From contig OZ252262.1 in NCBI GenBank assembly GCA_965249965.1, positions 248,001 through 312,000 of the forward strand: DNA of 64,000 bases, written 5' to 3'. The stretch comes from HXMU1420-13 sp965249965. GTDB lineage: Bacteria; Bacteroidota; Rhodothermia; Balneolales; Balneolaceae. Below are positions 1-8,929 of this stretch, piece after piece. The position numbers and the translations under genes were made by a program. The notes beneath the pieces were generated by a model. That model made no database searches and had not been told where the DNA came from. It worked only from the letters and a program-made list of their open reading frames with translations. Every line of letters begins with the position of its first letter. Positions within the stretch are counted from its first letter, which is position 1.

Positions 1-1848
1 CATGATCTGCTGCTCACCATTATTCAATTCAATATCATTCGGAATAAAAGGCTCGCCAAGAGGTAACGACTTTTCAACGACAGGATGTCGCCCTTTTTTG
101 ATCACAATTTCTTCAGAGTCTCGCACTTCCGGTTTTGCATAGGCATTTCGGAAAGCCACTTCAGCAAAACTTTGAAGTACATCCAACTGTGCTAATGCCT
201 GTGCAATCTGTTGAATGTCATCGGCAAATTCAGATACAAACACTCGCAGTTCTTCAAATAATTTGTACTCCAGGGTTTTGCTACGATCTTCAGCCGAAAG
301 AACTTTTTCTTCTACCTCTTTCAATTCAGGGGTGATATATCGCTCGGCATTAACTAAGGTTTGCTTCCGAATAAACGTCTCGGGGACTTTATCCTTATGG
401 GCGTTTGTTACTTCGATGTAATAACCAAAGACTTTGTTATACCCAATTTTTAGCGATGGAATGCCGGTTTCAGCAGAGAGTTGATCTTTTATTTGAGCTA
501 TATAATTCTTTCCATTTTTTGCGATATCGCGAAGCTCATCTAACTCGTCATTCAAACCTTCACGAATCATCCCACCTTCGCGGATACTAGCTGGCGGCTG
601 CTCAGTAAGTGTATCCATAATCCGATGTTGAAGCTCAATCAACAACTTCAGCCTGGAATTAATGTCTTGCAAAAGCACATTATCCCAACTAGAGAACAGG
701 CTTTTTATTCGTGGAATTTGATTTAGTGAGAGCTCAATTTGTTTGATGTCGCGCGCATTTGTTCTGCCAACACATATTCTTGAAATGAGGCGCTCTAAAT
801 CGCCCACTTCATCCAACTCCTGCCTGATATTCGATCGAACTGTATGATTTTGATACAACTCGTCAACTGCATCTAATCGATGCTGGATGGGAGTTAGGCG
901 TTTTAATGGTCGCATGATCCAGCGCCGTAGTAATCTTCCGCCCATTGCCGTACTTGTCTCATCCATGATCGAAATCAATGTACCTTCAGTTCCACCTTCC
1001 TGAATGCTGCTTGTCAGCTCAAGATTTCTTTTGGTGGATGGATCTAACGACATAAACTCGTTGCTCTCGTACGCATATATACGACGTAGATGTTGCAAAT
1101 AAGCTTTTTGCGTTTCTTTCATATAGTGGAGCAAAGCACCCGCCGCAACTTGCGCCACCTTTAATTCTTCCACACCAAACCCTTTCAAAGAATGGGTTTT
1201 AAAATGTTCGATAAGCGTAGTGTAGCCGTAATCACCTTCGAACACCCAATCATCAATTTGGGTGATGTTATAAGCATCAAACTGGTTGGCCAGTTTTCCT
1301 TTCAGCTTGGCTTGCACTAGAACTTCTGACGGTTGGATGGCTGCCATCAAACTATACAAACCTGAATCTGAAACCTCACTCAAACCAAATTCACCAGTCG
1401 ATATATCCGAAAAGGAAACCCCTATCAGCGGCCCTGCCCAAAACAGTGAAATGATGTAGTTATTGCGTTTATGTTCCAGGAGCTTATCGGAAAGGGTAAC
1501 GCCCGGAGTGGTGATTTCCGTAACATCCCGATTTACAATTTTTCGCCCTGCTTTTTTTGCCTCATCCGGACTTTCAGTCTGATCACAAACAGCAACTTTG
1601 TAGCCTTTTTTAACCAATTTTGGCAGATAGGTATCAAGCGCATGAAAAGGAAATCCAGCCAAAGGAGTTTGGTCGCCACCGTTGTTTCTCTTTGTTAGAG
1701 TAATCCCCAATTCTTTACTAACTAAAACCGCGTCATCAGAAAAAGTCTCATAGAAATCCCCTACCCTAAAAAGTAAAATAGTACCGGGATATTGCTCCTT
1801 AATCTCATTGTACTGGCGCATTAAAGGAGTCTGTTTTCGGGCTGTCAT
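1..1848 (-). CDS. mutS: DNA mismatch repair protein MutS (3' end cut by window)
   Basis: Mismatch-recognition ATPase of methyl-independent/MutL-dependent repair. Reading the minus strand from an ATG at 1848 gives 616 uninterrupted codons to the window edge. The N-terminus carries the mismatch-binding signature GDFYETF (Phe32-X-Glu34), followed by the PLAGFPFHALD stretch of domain I, the connector domain, and the lever/clamp region with TAMGGRLLRRW and FGYYIEVTNAHK. The last residues seen (NNGEQQIM) sit where the Walker A loop should follow, so domains I-IV are present and the ATPase/dimer domain lies outside the window. It is divergent from the YihY-like gene across about 200 bp. Identity is firm from domain order and motifs; only the C-terminal part is unseen. 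Confidence 0.96.
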   Translation of the reverse strand, partial: MTARKQTPLMRQYNEIKEQYPGTILLFRVGDFYETFSDDAVLVSKELGITLTKRNNGGDQTPLAGFPFHALDTYLPKLVKKGYKVAVCDQTESPDEAKKAGRKIVNRDVTEITTPGVTLSDKLLEHKRNNYIISLFWAGPLIGVSFSDISTGEFGLSEVSDSGLYSLMAAIQPSEVLVQAKLKGKLANQFDAYNITQIDDWVFEGDYGYTTLIEHFKTHSLKGFGVEELKVAQVAAGALLHYMKETQKAYLQHLRRIYAYESNEFMSLDPSTKRNLELTSSIQEGGTEGTLISIMDETSTAMGGRLLRRWIMRPLKRLTPIQHRLDAVDELYQNHTVRSNIRQELDEVGDLERLISRICVGRTNARDIKQIELSLNQIPRIKSLFSSWDNVLLQDINSRLKLLIELQHRIMDTLTEQPPASIREGGMIREGLNDELDELRDIAKNGKNYIAQIKDQLSAETGIPSLKIGYNKVFGYYIEVTNAHKDKVPETFIRKQTLVNAERYITPELKEVEEKVLSAEDRSKTLEYKLFEELRVFVSEFADDIQQIAQALAQLDVLQSFAEVAFRNAYAKPEVRDSEEIVIKKGRHPVVEKSLPLGEPFIPNDIELNNGEQQIM

Positions 1849-2093
1849 GTATTGAATTTGCTAACGAATCATTATTAAGTAGACACCCTGAATTCTATCT
1901 GGGATCTGTAAAAAATGAACATCTAATTGATGCTCTGAACAATTACTCTGATCAAAACAGATGCTGAATCGAGTTCAACTTGACTACAACGGTGTATCAA
2001 CAAAAGTACCAAAGCAACAGCTTAAAATCTAAGTGTTCCACCTTTTGATTAATCTTTTTGAAATGTATTTTGAGAAGATACAGGATCATCACA

Positions 2094-3002
2094 GTGCAAA
2101 CATTTAAAGCCTATTGGAGTCGTGCCCTTGCCCTGGCAAGTGAAAAAGACATTTTCTTTAATGCCTCTGCAATTACTTTTAATCTGTTTATTTGTGCCAT
2201 TCCCTTTGTACTCATTTTAATTTCTATCATAGGTTACATTCTTTCTTTCGATGAAGCCTTTGATGAAATTGTTCGTTATGGCTCAGAACTCATTCCTGTT
2301 TTCAATTACGAAGCCACAGAAACCGATGTAATTCAGGGTGCTGAAACCCTCGAAAGTTTGCTGCTACCGTTGGTTGGGGCCCGTACTGTGTTTGGGATTA
2401 CCGGTCTCATCATTTTAGTTTTATTTACTCAAGGGCTTTTGCACAGTTTTAAACATGTAATTTTTGATGTTTTTGATGTAGAAGAACGTGCACACCCCGT
2501 GATGGATGCCGTATATAATTTTCTCGGATTTGGGGTTATTGGCTCAGTATTCTTGTTCTTTAGTTTGGCCATTTCTGTGATATCACTTTTCGATTTTAGT
2601 GTGATAAAAGTACCCTATACCGAAATTGAAATACGACTGCCTTGGGTTTATGATGTGCTGGATTTTTTGCTCCCGATCGTTTTTACTTTTTTCCTCATTT
2701 TTGTGATTTACCGCTTTGTAAGTGAGCGTAAAATTTCAACAAGAACCGCTTTTATTGGCGCAGCCATTTACACCTTTTTGTTTGAGCTGGCAAAATGGAT
2801 TGTTACTATTTATCTGGGATATGCTTTTTCTTCATATCAATATTTTTATCAGGGGTATGCGGTATTTATCATCATCGGTGTTTGGGCGTTTTACACGTCT
2901 CTACTTTTTGTAGTGTCGGTTATATTAACGCGAGCTTATAAGGAGGTATACGAAACACCAACCCCAACCTTCGAATCAAATCCCTACGCATCTCTGGATT
3001 GA
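2094..3002 (+). CDS. YihY/virulence factor BrkB family membrane protein
   Basis: Inner-membrane protein with about six hydrophobic segments, of the YihY/BrkB family; its molecular role is not established. After a short basic N-terminus (FKAYWSRALALASEKDIFF) comes the family pattern of an early membrane segment in which the small residues SAITF precede a proline-containing helix, and the C-terminal part ends in a soluble tail. I prefer the GTG at 2094 because AGGA lies at 2082-2085, eight bases before it; a TTG at 2058 would add 12 residues but has no visible ribosome site. The stop overlaps the start of the DNA glycosylase gene (TGATG), so the two are probably translated from one message. About 300 residues is normal for the family. 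Confidence 0.85.
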   Translation: MQTFKAYWSRALALASEKDIFFNASAITFNLFICAIPFVLILISIIGYILSFDEAFDEIVRYGSELIPVFNYEATETDVIQGAETLESLLLPLVGARTVFGITGLIILVLFTQGLLHSFKHVIFDVFDVEERAHPVMDAVYNFLGFGVIGSVFLFFSLAISVISLFDFSVIKVPYTEIEIRLPWVYDVLDFLLPIVFTFFLIFVIYRFVSERKISTRTAFIGAAIYTFLFELAKWIVTIYLGYAFSSYQYFYQGYAVFIIIGVWAFYTSLLFVVSVILTRAYKEVYETPTPTFESNPYASLD

Positions 3003-3604
3003 TGGCCGACAAACTTCCACTATCATTTTATGAACAGGATGATGTTGTCGAAATAGCTAAACAATTGCTTGGCAAAGTGCTCTGCACAAATTTCGATGGA
3101 ATAATCACCAAGGGTATTATCGTTGAAACTGAAGCATATAATGGACGAACCGATAAAGCTTGCCACGCGCATTTTGCGGGAAAAACAAATCGAACAAAAA
3201 TAATGTATGCTCGTGGAGGTCTTGCTTATGTTTATCTTTGCTACGGAATCCATCATTTATTCAACATTGTTACAAATAAAGAGGGACTCGCAGATGCTGT
3301 TTTAGTACGAGCAATTGAACCTCTTGAAGGTATTGAACATATCCTTGAACGCAGAAATAAAACTAAGTTAGAACGTTCGGTTGGTGGTGGTCCGGGAATC
3401 GTATCTCAAGCATTAGGTATTCGAACGAATCATTATGGTCAAGATTTACTGGGTGATAGGATCTGGATTGAAGACCACCAAACAATTAATTCCGAAGAGA
3501 TAATTACTTCCCCTCGAGTTGGAATAGATTATGCAGAAGATGACGCATTTCTACCCTGGCGATTTCGAATTAAAGACAATCCATTCACAAGTCCGGCAAA
3601 ATGA
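3002..3604 (+). CDS. DNA-3-methyladenine glycosylase (AAG/MPG family)
   Basis: Base-excision repair enzyme that removes alkylated purines such as 3-methyladenine. The 200-residue protein shows the family core: LLGKVLCTN, then VETEAYNG (residues 41-48, containing the catalytic acidic residue), and YVYLCYGIHHLFNIVT, which matches the nucleotide-intercalating YVYxxYGxxxxxNI block of human AAG. RAIEPLEG and GGGPGIVSQALGI follow as expected. I take the ATG at 3002; a TTG at 2999 lies just before it. The start overlaps the stop of the YihY gene by one base. Single-domain bacterial AAG proteins are about 200 residues, so it looks complete. Confidence 0.93.
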   Translation: MADKLPLSFYEQDDVVEIAKQLLGKVLCTNFDGIITKGIIVETEAYNGRTDKACHAHFAGKTNRTKIMYARGGLAYVYLCYGIHHLFNIVTNKEGLADAVLVRAIEPLEGIEHILERRNKTKLERSVGGGPGIVSQALGIRTNHYGQDLLGDRIWIEDHQTINSEEIITSPRVGIDYAEDDAFLPWRFRIKDNPFTSPAK

Positions 3605-3796
3605 TCTTTACTCTTGAAAAGAAATTATCTTCTACAATCATTTTAAACACTTTAATGCTGGACCTTAAATAAATCTATTAATTAGATAGGTAAAACTGAT
3701 TATCATGAATACCGAAAATAGTTTAACATTAAATGAATTATTTGTTCAGAATTCTGGTTCTAACTAAACAACTTTAAAACTATTATTTATTTAGTA
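3605..3796 (+). promoter_or_regulatory. Leader/promoter region of the yceI gene
   Basis: 192 bp of very AT-rich DNA between the glycosylase stop and the YceI start. No terminator hairpin with a T-run is obvious for the upstream pair. It contains a 20-codon frame beginning at the ATG near 3706 and ending at the TAA near 3768, with no strong ribosome site, so I do not call it a gene. The promoter for yceI must lie here but I cannot place its boxes with confidence. Confidence 0.3.
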
Positions 3797-4411
3797 ATGA
3801 AATTTTCAAGAAAATTATTCTCAATGTTTGCTGTAGCAGTTTTCGGAATTGCATCAATTGCAGCTGTTAACATGGTATCTATGCCTTGGACTGTTGATAA
3901 ATCACACAGTTCTGTAAAATTTGAAATCCGTCACTTCTTCTCAAATGTGCCTGGTGCATTTCATGAGTACGAAGCTGATATAAACTTCAATCCAGAAAAC
4001 CTGGATGAAAGCTCATTCGATGTAACCATTCAGGTTGCAAGTGTCGACACAGAAAACGAACGTAGAGACGGTCACCTAAGAACTCCAGATTTCTTCGACG
4101 CAGAGACTTTCCCGACAATGACATTCACAAGTAATGAAATTGTATCTACCGGCGAGAATACTTTTGTTGCAAAGGGTGAGTTAACCATTAAGGACGTAAC
4201 TAAAGATTTCGAAATGCCATTTACTTTACTTGGTGTGATGGATCACCCAAGAAGAGATGGTGTTAAAATTGCTGGCTTCACTTCAGAGTTTACGCTCTTA
4301 CGTAATGATTATGGTGTTGGCACCGGCGATTATATTTCCGACGCCGTTATTGGTAATGAAGTTGAAGTTACTTTAAACATGGAAGTTAACTCAGTACCAT
4401 CAGGTAGCTAA
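3797..4411 (+). CDS. YceI family periplasmic lipid-binding-like protein
   Basis: Secreted YceI-fold protein (lipocalin-like barrel that binds isoprenoid-type lipids in characterised members; the ligand here is unknown). Residues 1-28 form a signal peptide (basic MKFSRK, hydrophobic core ending IAAVNMVSM). The mature part begins with the family hallmark WTVDKSHSSVKFEIRHFF, then DINFNPENLDESSFDV, a DGHLRTPDFFDAETFPTMTF block (around residues 95-114) and the GELTIKDVTKDFEMPF strand. It stands alone: about 190 bp separate it from the glycosylase and a clear terminator follows at 4437-4472. Length of 204 residues is typical. Confidence 0.92.
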   Translation: MKFSRKLFSMFAVAVFGIASIAAVNMVSMPWTVDKSHSSVKFEIRHFFSNVPGAFHEYEADINFNPENLDESSFDVTIQVASVDTENERRDGHLRTPDFFDAETFPTMTFTSNEIVSTGENTFVAKGELTIKDVTKDFEMPFTLLGVMDHPRRDGVKIAGFTSEFTLLRNDYGVGTGDYISDAVIGNEVEVTLNMEVNSVPSGS

Positions 4412-4436
4412 GTACCCACGCTATTCATCAAGATTT

Positions 4437-4472
4437 TAAAAAGCATCGTTTCATTGAGACGATGCTTTTTTT
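4437..4472 (+). terminator. Intrinsic terminator after yceI
   Basis: Perfect stem AAGCATCGT (4441-4449) with ACGATGCTT (4459-4467), extended by flanking A/T pairs and followed by a T-rich run. It ends the yceI transcript 30 bases after the stop codon. Confidence 0.85.
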
Positions 4473-4502
4473 ATTTTACACAGAATTTAAATCACTTCGA
4501 TA

Positions 4503-5051
4503 ATGAATAAACGATTACTTGTTGTTTCCGGTATCATTCTGGCTGCGTCTCTAACCAGGTTAATTCCTCACCCATTAAATTTTGCTCCTTTAGGTGCAAT
4601 GTCTTTGTTTGGTGCGGCTTATTTATCGGATAAAAAGTTTGCGTTCATTCTTCCTCTCTTTGCAATGTTTGTTACCGATCTATTGATCAATAACATAATT
4701 TATGCAAGCTACTACGGTAGTTTTACCTTATTCACCCCTGGCTTTGTTTGGATTTATGGCAGTATCGTCGCAATCATTTTAATCGGGATGGTGATTCTAA
4801 AAAAAGTGACTTTACCAAGAGTTATTGGATCCAGCTTACTCGCTTCAATTACGTTCTTCCTGATTTCAAATTTCGGGGTTTGGCTCATGGACCCGGATTA
4901 TCCACTTAATATTGCTGGGTTAATGCTATGCTATGATATGGCAATACCATTTTTCAAAAATACAATGCTTGGCGACTTTGCGTATTCGTTAGTCTTATTC
5001 GGCGGATTTGAATTTGCGCTTTCAAGATCTTCAGTTTTACAGAAAGCTTAG
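4503..5051 (+). CDS. DUF6580-type integral membrane protein (putative transporter component)
   Basis: 182-residue membrane protein with about five hydrophobic helices. The N-terminal pattern RLIPHPLNFAPLGAMSLFG (about residues 19-37) is the signature I associate with the DUF6580 family of putative transport proteins, which resemble the substrate-binding component of ECF transporters. A cytoplasmic loop (LKKVTLPRVIG) splits the helices; the C-terminal segment holds CYDMAIPFFKNTMLGDF, also family-like. No substrate can be read from sequence. It precedes the DUF4956 gene by about 100 bp, close enough to share a transcript but not coupled to it. Confidence 0.7.
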   Translation: MNKRLLVVSGIILAASLTRLIPHPLNFAPLGAMSLFGAAYLSDKKFAFILPLFAMFVTDLLINNIIYASYYGSFTLFTPGFVWIYGSIVAIILIGMVILKKVTLPRVIGSSLLASITFFLISNFGVWLMDPDYPLNIAGLMLCYDMAIPFFKNTMLGDFAYSLVLFGGFEFALSRSSVLQKA

Positions 5052-5149
5052 TACATAAAATTCTTCATCTTTTCCTTACATTAAAAGAATAGTATAATTT
5101 CTCACAAAGGAAATCAGCACTCCTTTATCAGTGAATACACAATTCTTTT

Positions 5150-5824
5150 ATGTTTGAGCTTTTTCCGGATCAACCGGTCTACGAATATCCTACTCTAGTA
5201 AATGTACTTTATTCATTAGTATGGGCATTTGTGTTATCGTCTATTATCGCAATTACGCATAAGATCACCTTTTCAGGTCCACTTTACCCACGTAATTTTT
5301 TTCAAGCAATTGCACTTGGTTCAATTGTTGCAGCTATGGTAATGATGGCCATTGGAGACAGCCTGGCACGAGGTTTGGGTGCATTCGGTGCACTTGCAAT
5401 TATTCGATTCAGAACACGCATTCAAGATGCACGAAATATCATTTTTATTTTTGCTGCTCTTAGCGTTGGTTTATCCATTGGTGTTTTTGGGTACACCATA
5501 TCCTTTGTAGGTACCATAGTATTTTGTACTGGTGCACTGATACTTCATTATTCGCCGTTTAGTGCAAAAGTTGGTGAACGAGGAAGGCTAATTATTCGAA
5601 TGGTTGATGCATCACCGATTCAAAAAATTGAAGAAAACTTGAAATTATACTGTAATGAATTTACAGAAGTACAAGTCATACATCGAGCGGATGATGTTGA
5701 AAGCGAATACTCTATTGAACTAAAACCGGATGTATCAAAACGTGATTTAGTTGAATTGATTTCGGGTTATGGAGGTGTTAACAGAGCGCGGATAACTGTT
5801 AAGGATATACTGGAGGAAAATTAG
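5150..5824 (+). CDS. DUF4956 domain membrane protein
   Basis: 224-residue protein with four membrane segments in the first 140 residues and a soluble C-terminal domain with alpha/beta (ferredoxin-like) character. The core MAIGDSLARGLGAFGALAIIRFRT resembles the MgtC-like motif of DUF4956 proteins, in which an Arg-rich loop (RFRTRIQDARNIIFIF) follows the helices. In other bacteria DUF4956 genes usually sit with VTC-type polyphosphate polymerases or CotH; neither is present here. Instead an HlyD-like adaptor starts one base after its stop and a TolC-like gene follows, suggesting that this protein is the inner-membrane part of an envelope-spanning assembly. Function is unknown. Confidence 0.82.
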   Translation: MFELFPDQPVYEYPTLVNVLYSLVWAFVLSSIIAITHKITFSGPLYPRNFFQAIALGSIVAAMVMMAIGDSLARGLGAFGALAIIRFRTRIQDARNIIFIFAALSVGLSIGVFGYTISFVGTIVFCTGALILHYSPFSAKVGERGRLIIRMVDASPIQKIEENLKLYCNEFTEVQVIHRADDVESEYSIELKPDVSKRDLVELISGYGGVNRARITVKDILEEN

Positions 5825-5825
5825 A

Positions 5826-6815
5826 ATGAAGTCCGGTATTAATACTTTTTATGTGCTCATTGGTGTTATATTCGTAACGTTGTTATCAGTAAACACGAGA
5901 TATTTTAAAGGAAGTAATGCCTTCCTTGGAATCACAGATACAAAAAAATATCAAGTGAATTCAGAGAAACCAGCTACCGTCTTAAATACTTATGTGGTTC
6001 CGGGCCAAACGGTAGATATTGGCGACCTTTTAGCTGAATTGAAAAGTCCAGAACTGGAATTAGACATTAAAAAACTGGAAAAAGAAATACAGAACCTGCA
6101 ATCAGAGAAAGTTGAAAAACAGAAATTATTAGAGTCGGAGATTCAATTACTGGATTCAGAAAAGAGAATTATCCAAAGTGATATGGATAACGAAGTATTA
6201 CAGATAAACTCAAAAATTCAGGTTAATCAAAATCTGGCGCGTTCGCTAAATGTAGAAACCGGCACAACGCCTGACTCTTTATCCGACTTGCAACTTCAAA
6301 AACAATCGGTACTTGAAAAAGGAGGGCTCGAATTAGAAGCCATTGAAATAAGAAAACAGGATTTACTTCAAGATCATCAATTTGATCAATCTCAAATTCA
6401 AGCTTCCATTGATCTGGCACAACAGGAATTGGAATGGCGATTGGAAGAACAAGAGAAACTTAACAAATATGCTATTTTCGATGGCGTAATTGATGATGTG
6501 AATGTGAAACCAGGTGAACAAGTAGAGGCATTTACATCCCTGTTATCCATAAATCCTATTCAACCTCGAACTGTTATTGGCTATTTGGTTGGAAGTAAAG
6601 ATCGAAACAGAGCGTTGGGAGATTTAGTTACAATTCAGTCTATTGAGCAGGGCTTTTTGAGAACGCAAGGTCGAATTATCGGTTTTGGTTCTATTACCGA
6701 ATTGCCTCTTATTCTTCAAAAGTCAACCGCCGTAACTGCATTTGGACTTGAAGTTTTTATCGAGCTTGAAGAAGACAACAAACTTCCGGTTGGTGAAAAA
6801 GTAATGATCAAATGA
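5826..6815 (+). CDS. HlyD-like periplasmic adaptor (membrane fusion protein)
   Basis: 329 residues. One N-terminal membrane anchor (residues about 6-22) is followed by a split biotinyl/lipoyl-like domain: VVPGQTVDIGDLLAELKSPELE (first half, about residues 57-78) and AIFDGVIDDVNVKPGEQVEA (second half, about residues 217-236). Between them lies a long heptad-rich coiled coil (ELDIKKLEKEIQNLQSEK onward) of the length used to reach a TolC-type channel. A beta-barrel C-terminus ends PVGEKVMIK. It lies one base after DUF4956 and overlaps the TolC-like gene by four bases (ATGA), so the three proteins are probably made in fixed ratio. No ABC or RND pump gene accompanies it. Confidence 0.85.
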   Translation: MKSGINTFYVLIGVIFVTLLSVNTRYFKGSNAFLGITDTKKYQVNSEKPATVLNTYVVPGQTVDIGDLLAELKSPELELDIKKLEKEIQNLQSEKVEKQKLLESEIQLLDSEKRIIQSDMDNEVLQINSKIQVNQNLARSLNVETGTTPDSLSDLQLQKQSVLEKGGLELEAIEIRKQDLLQDHQFDQSQIQASIDLAQQELEWRLEEQEKLNKYAIFDGVIDDVNVKPGEQVEAFTSLLSINPIQPRTVIGYLVGSKDRNRALGDLVTIQSIEQGFLRTQGRIIGFGSITELPLILQKSTAVTAFGLEVFIELEEDNKLPVGEKVMIK

Positions 6816-8050
6816 AGATTCAATTTCTGATCATTCTTTTCTTCGTTTGTTTACAAAATCTATCTGCTGATGTATCTGCACAGAGAACCCCAGAGGAATT
6901 TCTACTCACAGCATTCGAGGATTTAAATACCCTGGAGTTCAGCCAACAAATAGATTTTTTAGAACGTCGCTCTTATCAAATTCCACTTGGGGAGGAGTTA
7001 GAATTCCGATATTCCAATGATGAACGAACGTATAGTGACGCGCGATATCAGCTGCGTTTTCGTCCTTCAAATCCGTGGAGAGTTCGAAGAAATAATGCTT
7101 TATTCAATGCGCGAAAAGAGGAACTAACTCTTCGCCAAAAAATAGAATTCAACGAAAATCTATACGACAGATATGCTCGGCTTACCAACTATCTGTTTAG
7201 TGAAAAAAAGAGATCGATCGCGCAACAAAAGCTGCATCAGCGCAATCAATTACTTCAACTTTTTGAGGGGGCAACCGAGTCAGATTTATTTGATGCCAGG
7301 GATTATGTTGATGCAAAACTACAGCTAATAGAAGCTTTAGAAGACTACGATCAAGCTAGGATAGAGGTTGAATTAATATCTCAAGAAATTAAAATCACCC
7401 TTGAAACAGATCAATTTAATTGGAAAACCTTCGAGCTAGTAACTATTGCAACTATTGAATTTGTTATGGCAGATGTGCTTTCATCAATATATAATTCAGC
7501 TGAACTGGAGTATCTCACTAAACAAATCGAAGTAGCTAACCTGGATTTGTCGACCGAAAAAGCTGATTTTGATATTGGATTCGTACAGGCAGAATATGCA
7601 CCATTTCGAGGCGCAGGAGAAACTGACATCGGATTTTCATTTGGGATAACCCTCCCTATTTTCCGAAATAATAAAGCACAAATAGCCGAACGTACTCTGG
7701 ATGCGATCCAAAGGGAGAATGAATTTATATCCGAGCAATATCAGGATTCATTAAAAAAAGTACTAGAAAGCAGATTTCTGGAGGAACAGCTTTCCAACCA
7801 TAAAAAATTGTTGAAACAGGTTGAAGAGTTAGATTTATCAACGCTGCAAAGAAATTTAGCAACCGCAGAAGATTTCGATCCTATTTCGTTGCTCGAACTC
7901 CAGGAAGGTGAATTAAAATTAAACGAATTGGTTCTACGCTCGTATGAACGCTTGATTGAGCAATATCTTGAATTTCTATTTACTTTTGATGCTCTGGCAA
8001 CACAGCCTTTAAAAAATTATTTAGCGAACGAATTAACATCACTCGAATGA
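6812..8050 (+). CDS. TolC-like outer-membrane channel protein
   Basis: 412 residues with a signal peptide (MKIQFLIILFFVCLQ, probably cut near SADVSA). The body is two long helical repeats with high Glu/Gln/Leu content, separated by a stretch FGITLPIFRNNKAQI (about residues 272-286), the typical second barrel hairpin of outer-membrane efflux proteins, where the family reads G-x-x-L-P-I-F. Sequence similarity to classical TolC looks weak, so the call rests on this motif, the helical pattern and the position after an adaptor gene. It overlaps both neighbours by four bases (ATGA), placing it in one translational unit with the adaptor and the SDR gene. Confidence 0.72.
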   Translation: MKIQFLIILFFVCLQNLSADVSAQRTPEEFLLTAFEDLNTLEFSQQIDFLERRSYQIPLGEELEFRYSNDERTYSDARYQLRFRPSNPWRVRRNNALFNARKEELTLRQKIEFNENLYDRYARLTNYLFSEKKRSIAQQKLHQRNQLLQLFEGATESDLFDARDYVDAKLQLIEALEDYDQARIEVELISQEIKITLETDQFNWKTFELVTIATIEFVMADVLSSIYNSAELEYLTKQIEVANLDLSTEKADFDIGFVQAEYAPFRGAGETDIGFSFGITLPIFRNNKAQIAERTLDAIQRENEFISEQYQDSLKKVLESRFLEEQLSNHKKLLKQVEELDLSTLQRNLATAEDFDPISLLELQEGELKLNELVLRSYERLIEQYLEFLFTFDALATQPLKNYLANELTSLE

Positions 8051-8772
8051 AGAAAGTATTGATCACAGGGGCCACATCAGGAATTGGTAGAGAATTGGCT
8101 AAACAACTTGCATCAAAAGGAAACAAGGTGGGTTTAATTGGCCGGCGAACTGAGAGATTGGAAGAATTAGCTGCTGAAATTGGTGAAAATGCATACTACC
8201 GAACGTGTGATGTTACCGATCATGAAACAGCAACGGTAATGTATAAAGGGTTAGTGGAAGAGATGGGCGGCATGGATATTATGATATTAAATGCTGGTGT
8301 CGGAAGAGATACCGTGCTCCCAAAATGGGAAAGTGATCTTCAAACCATTGATGTGAATGTAACCGCATTTGTTCACGGAGTTCATTTTGGTTTTAGCTAC
8401 TTCAAAGAGCAAAAAAAGGGACACATTGTAGGAATGTCATCCATTGCTTCCCATCTATCTTCGGGAAGAGCGGCTTCCTATACTGCATCAAAGCACTTTA
8501 TTTCTAATTATATGAATGGCCTTCGCCAAACTGTGAATAAGTTTGAGCTCGACATTGCAATTTCTGACATACGGCCAGGATATGTTGTTTCTGAAATGAC
8601 CGAAAATAATAAAAACATGTTTTGGGTTGCCTCAACCGAAAAAGCTGTACAACAAATGGTTGATGCAATTGAAAAGAAAAAGAAAAGAGCTTACATCACA
8701 AAAAGATGGGCATTTATTGCATGTATCGCAAAATTAACACCTCGTTTTGTTTGGGACCGGCTAAAGTTTTGA
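8047..8772 (+). CDS. Short-chain dehydrogenase/reductase (SDR)
   Basis: 241-residue classical SDR. The Rossmann cofactor motif TGATSGIG is at residues 7-14, NAG at 82-84, the catalytic serine region SS at 131-132 and YTASK at 145-149 (Tyr145, Lys149). Arg33-Arg34 after the second strand suggests NADP(H) preference. The C-terminal extension (KKKKRAYITKRWAFIA…) ends hydrophobic, as in membrane-attached SDRs acting on lipids or acyl chains, but no substrate can be named. It is translationally coupled to the TolC-like gene, so it is probably part of the same operon. Its stop overlaps the end of the opposite DUF2256 gene by 12 bp. Confidence 0.9.
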   Translation: MKKVLITGATSGIGRELAKQLASKGNKVGLIGRRTERLEELAAEIGENAYYRTCDVTDHETATVMYKGLVEEMGGMDIMILNAGVGRDTVLPKWESDLQTIDVNVTAFVHGVHFGFSYFKEQKKGHIVGMSSIASHLSSGRAASYTASKHFISNYMNGLRQTVNKFELDIAISDIRPGYVVSEMTENNKNMFWVASTEKAVQQMVDAIEKKKKRAYITKRWAFIACIAKLTPRFVWDRLKF

Positions 8773-8907
8773 ATTCCTTCGGCAACGCTCGCTACAGTAT
8801 TTAACACTGTCCCAGTTTTTTTCCCATTTCTTTCTCCATACAAATGGCAAGCCACAAACAGGGCACATTTTCGAGGGTAGGTCCTGCTTCTTTCTCATTT
8901 TAGCCAT
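8761..8907 (-). CDS. DUF2256 zinc-ribbon small protein
   Basis: A 48-residue protein read from an ATG at 8907 to a TAG at 8761. It contains CPVCGLPFVWRKKWEKNW (residues 15-32) and YCSERCRR (37-44), the four-cysteine pattern and tryptophan-rich core of DUF2256 proteins, so it should bind one zinc ion. DUF2256 genes are often found beside photolyase/cryptochrome genes, and here it is the last gene after a Cry-DASH gene on the same strand. Biochemical role is unknown. It ends inside the last codons of the convergent SDR gene. Confidence 0.88.
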   Translation of the reverse strand: MAKMRKKQDLPSKMCPVCGLPFVWRKKWEKNWDSVKYCSERCRRNSKL

Positions 8908-8929
8908 TTGAACAAATAACTATATTTAT

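Noticed and set aside
3706..3768. 20-codon leader peptide before yceI
   Set aside because: No ribosome site, no attenuator structure and no regulatory codon bias; expected by chance in AT-rich DNA.
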